6,985 bases of DNA from an uncultured Muribaculum sp. (GTDB lineage: Bacteria; Bacteroidota; Bacteroidia; Bacteroidales; Muribaculaceae), in assembly GCA_947573015.1 (NCBI GenBank), contig CANPDS010000139.1, positions 1 to 6,985 of the forward strand, written 5' to 3'. Below, in pieces: positions 4,981 to 6,985 of the stretch. The notes beneath the pieces were generated by a model that saw only the letters and a list, made by a program, of their open reading frames with translations, searched no databases and was not told where the DNA came from. Position 1 is the stretch's first letter; each line of letters starts with the position of its first letter. The position numbers were made by a program, and so were the translations under genes.

Positions 4981-6985
4981 ATGAAAAAGGTATTGCTATT
5001 AGGCTCGGGAGCCCTAAAGATAGGGCAAGCGGGCGAATTCGACTACTCCGGTTCTCAGGCTCTAAAGGCGCTGAGAGAAGAGGGCATTTCGAGTGTGCTC
5101 ATCAACCCCAACATTGCCACTATCCAGACTTCAGAGGGCGTAGCGGACCAGGTGTATTTCCTGCCGATTACGCCCTATTTTGTAGAGGAGGTGATAAAAA
5201 AAGAGCGTCCCGACGGCATTCTGCTCGCCTTCGGCGGACAGACAGCACTCAACTGCGGCACTGAGCTATATCTCAACGGCGTGCTCGACAAGTACGGTGT
5301 GAAAGTGCTCGGCACATCTGTCGAGGCAATCATGATAACCGAGGACCGCGACCTTTTCGTAAAGAAGCTCAAGGAGATCGATGTCAAGACTCCGGTCAGC
5401 GAAGCTGTAGAGAGCATCGAGGATGCCAAGCGTGTTGCCCACGAAATCGGCTTCCCCGTGATGGTACGTTCAGGCTACGCTCTCGGCGGACTCGGATCGG
5501 GCATATGCACCAACGATGAGGAGTTTGCCCGCCACTGCGAGAGCGCTCTTGCCTACTCTCGCCAGATCCTCGTAGAGGAGTCGCTCAAAGGGTGGAAAGA
5601 GATTGAGTTTGAGGTAATACGTGACGCCAACGACCACTGCTTCACTGTAGTGCCCATGGAAAACTTCGATCCTCTGGGTATCCACACTGGCGAATCGATT
5701 GTCGTAGCACCCATTGTAAGCCTCACCCCCGAGCAGATCAAGATGCTTGAGGATATCGCCATCCGCACCGTACGCCATATCGGCATCGTCGGAGAGTGCA
5801 ACATACAGTATGCATTCAACGCCGAGACCAACGACTACCGCATTATCGAGATCAACGCCCGTCTGTCGCGTTCATCCGCCCTCGCATCAAAGGCTTCAGG
5901 CTATCCCCTTGCATTTGTAGCTGCAAAACTCGCTCTCGGCTACACCCTCGACCAGATAGGTGAGATGGGCACACCCAACTCGGCCTACGTGGCTCCGAGC
6001 GTAGACTATATGATCGTAAAGATACCCCGATGGGACCTCACCAAGTTTGTCGGCGTTGACCGCGAGATCGGATCGTCGATGAAGTCGGTAGGAGAGATCA
6101 TGTCGATCGGAAAATCATTTGAGGAGATCATCCAGAAAGGACTCCGCATGATCGGTCAGGGCATGCACGGTTTTGTCGGCAACAACGATATCCACTTCGA
6201 CGACCTCGAAAAATCGCTTACCCACCCCACCGACATGCGTATCTTCGCTATCGCCCAGGCCCTTGAGGAGGGTTGGACTGTAGAGCGCATAGCCGATCTC
6301 ACCAAGATCGACCGATGGTTCATTGAGCGCCTAGACAACATCGTGAAATACAGCCACAAACTGGCAGAATACAATACAATCGAAGAACTTCCCAAGGAGG
6401 TAATGGCAGAGGCGAAGCGACTTGGTTTCAGCGACTTCCAGATAGCCCGTCTCGTAGAGAATCCCGAAGGCACCATGGAGGCCGAGATACTCCGCGTACG
6501 CGCCCACCGAAAGGCTCTCGACGTGCTACCCAAGGTGCGCCGCATCAACACCGTAGCATCGGAATACCCCGATCTCACCAACTACCTCTACGTAACTTAC
6601 GGCGCAAAAGAGAACGCCATACCCTACGATCTCAACTCAGGCAACAATATCGTAGTACTTGGCTCTGGAGCATACCGTATAGGTAGCTCGGTAGAGTTTG
6701 ACTGGTGTTCGGTCAACGCTGCAAACACATGCCGCAAGCTCGGCTACCGCTCCATAATGATCAACTACAATCCGGAGACAGTATCTACCGACTACGACAT
6801 GTGCGACCGCCTCTACTTCGACGAGCTGTCGTTTGAGCGCGTGATGGACATCATCGATCTCGAATCACCTCGTGGTGTAATCGTAAGTGTAGGCGGACAG
6901 ATCCCCAACAATCTGGCAATGAAGCTTCACCGCCGCCATGTGCCCATTCTCGGCACATCGCCAATCTCGATCGACCGCGCCGAAA
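4981..6985 (+). CDS. carB: Carbamoyl phosphate synthase large subunit, 3' end outside window
   Basis: CarB uses ammonia passed from the glutaminase subunit CarA, bicarbonate and two ATP to make carbamoyl phosphate for pyrimidine and arginine synthesis in the cytoplasm. The frame is open from ATG 4981 to the right edge: 668 residues of a family about 1,070 long. The first half is complete. It shows an N-terminal nucleotide-fold motif (LLLGSGALKIGQAGEFDYSG, from residue 5), GGQTALN, a glycine-rich ATP-grasp loop GGLGSG (169-174), and metal/ATP residues Q276, E290 and N292 in NARLSRSSALASKASGYP (292-309). These correspond to E. coli Q285, E299 and N301. An oligomerisation region follows (about 415-540). 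The second half starts near 556 (VVLGSGAYRIGSSVEFDW) and is cut just after GTSPISIDRAE, before its ATP-grasp domain. carA is not directly upstream. The sequence resembles eukaryotic CPS1-type enzymes in several signatures. Confidence 0.97.
   Translation, partial: MKKVLLLGSGALKIGQAGEFDYSGSQALKALREEGISSVLINPNIATIQTSEGVADQVYFLPITPYFVEEVIKKERPDGILLAFGGQTALNCGTELYLNGVLDKYGVKVLGTSVEAIMITEDRDLFVKKLKEIDVKTPVSEAVESIEDAKRVAHEIGFPVMVRSGYALGGLGSGICTNDEEFARHCESALAYSRQILVEESLKGWKEIEFEVIRDANDHCFTVVPMENFDPLGIHTGESIVVAPIVSLTPEQIKMLEDIAIRTVRHIGIVGECNIQYAFNAETNDYRIIEINARLSRSSALASKASGYPLAFVAAKLALGYTLDQIGEMGTPNSAYVAPSVDYMIVKIPRWDLTKFVGVDREIGSSMKSVGEIMSIGKSFEEIIQKGLRMIGQGMHGFVGNNDIHFDDLEKSLTHPTDMRIFAIAQALEEGWTVERIADLTKIDRWFIERLDNIVKYSHKLAEYNTIEELPKEVMAEAKRLGFSDFQIARLVENPEGTMEAEILRVRAHRKALDVLPKVRRINTVASEYPDLTNYLYVTYGAKENAIPYDLNSGNNIVVLGSGAYRIGSSVEFDWCSVNAANTCRKLGYRSIMINYNPETVSTDYDMCDRLYFDELSFERVMDIIDLESPRGVIVSVGGQIPNNLAMKLHRRHVPILGTSPISIDRAE

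Noticed and set aside
5175..6581. Minus-strand reading frames inside carB (5175-5429, 5470-5778, 5553-5831, 6156-6581)
   Set aside because: They are antisense shadows of carB, which is unambiguous on the plus strand.

Overview
The window looks like chromosomal DNA from a Bacteroidota bacterium, most likely Bacteroidales of the gut type. Four things point there: TAnnTTTG-type -7 promoter boxes in front of all three genes, two genes without a recognisable Shine-Dalgarno sequence, a secreted sialate O-acetylesterase-type enzyme with added beta-sandwich modules, and a CarB of the form remembered from that phylum. Family and genus cannot be fixed from the sequence.

Layout. (1) Positions 1-1908, minus strand: a secreted SGNH/sialate O-acetylesterase-family protein whose C-terminus runs off the left edge. 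It has a signal peptide, two apparently duplicated beta-sandwich modules, a linker beta domain and the start of the SGNH catalytic domain. (2) Positions 1909-2236: a divergent, AT-rich intergenic region. It holds a -7 box for each direction and a set of CGATTAA heptamers spaced exactly 10 bp apart. (3) Positions 2237-4765, plus strand: an 842-residue single-pass membrane regulator. It has a signal peptide, a LamG/concanavalin-like domain and a Kelch-type beta-propeller outside the cytoplasm, one membrane helix, and a cytoplasmic SARP-like winged helix plus BTAD-like domain. (4) Positions 4766-4980: a spacer carrying a good promoter for the next gene. (5) Positions 4981-6985, plus strand: carB, the large subunit of carbamoyl phosphate synthase, cut off by the right edge.

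Main idea. The left two thirds look like a self-contained sensing unit. The regulator has its likely sensor domains on the periplasmic side and its DNA-binding domain tethered inside the membrane, and it is transcribed divergently from a secreted carbohydrate esterase. The heptamer array between them starts where the -33 element of the esterase promoter should be and is missing. Phased heptameric direct repeats are the known type of binding site for SARP regulators in Streptomyces. The inference is that a periplasmic ligand controls the membrane-bound SARP-like protein, which activates the esterase gene (and perhaps itself) through these repeats. carB looks like an unrelated housekeeping neighbour with its own promoter.
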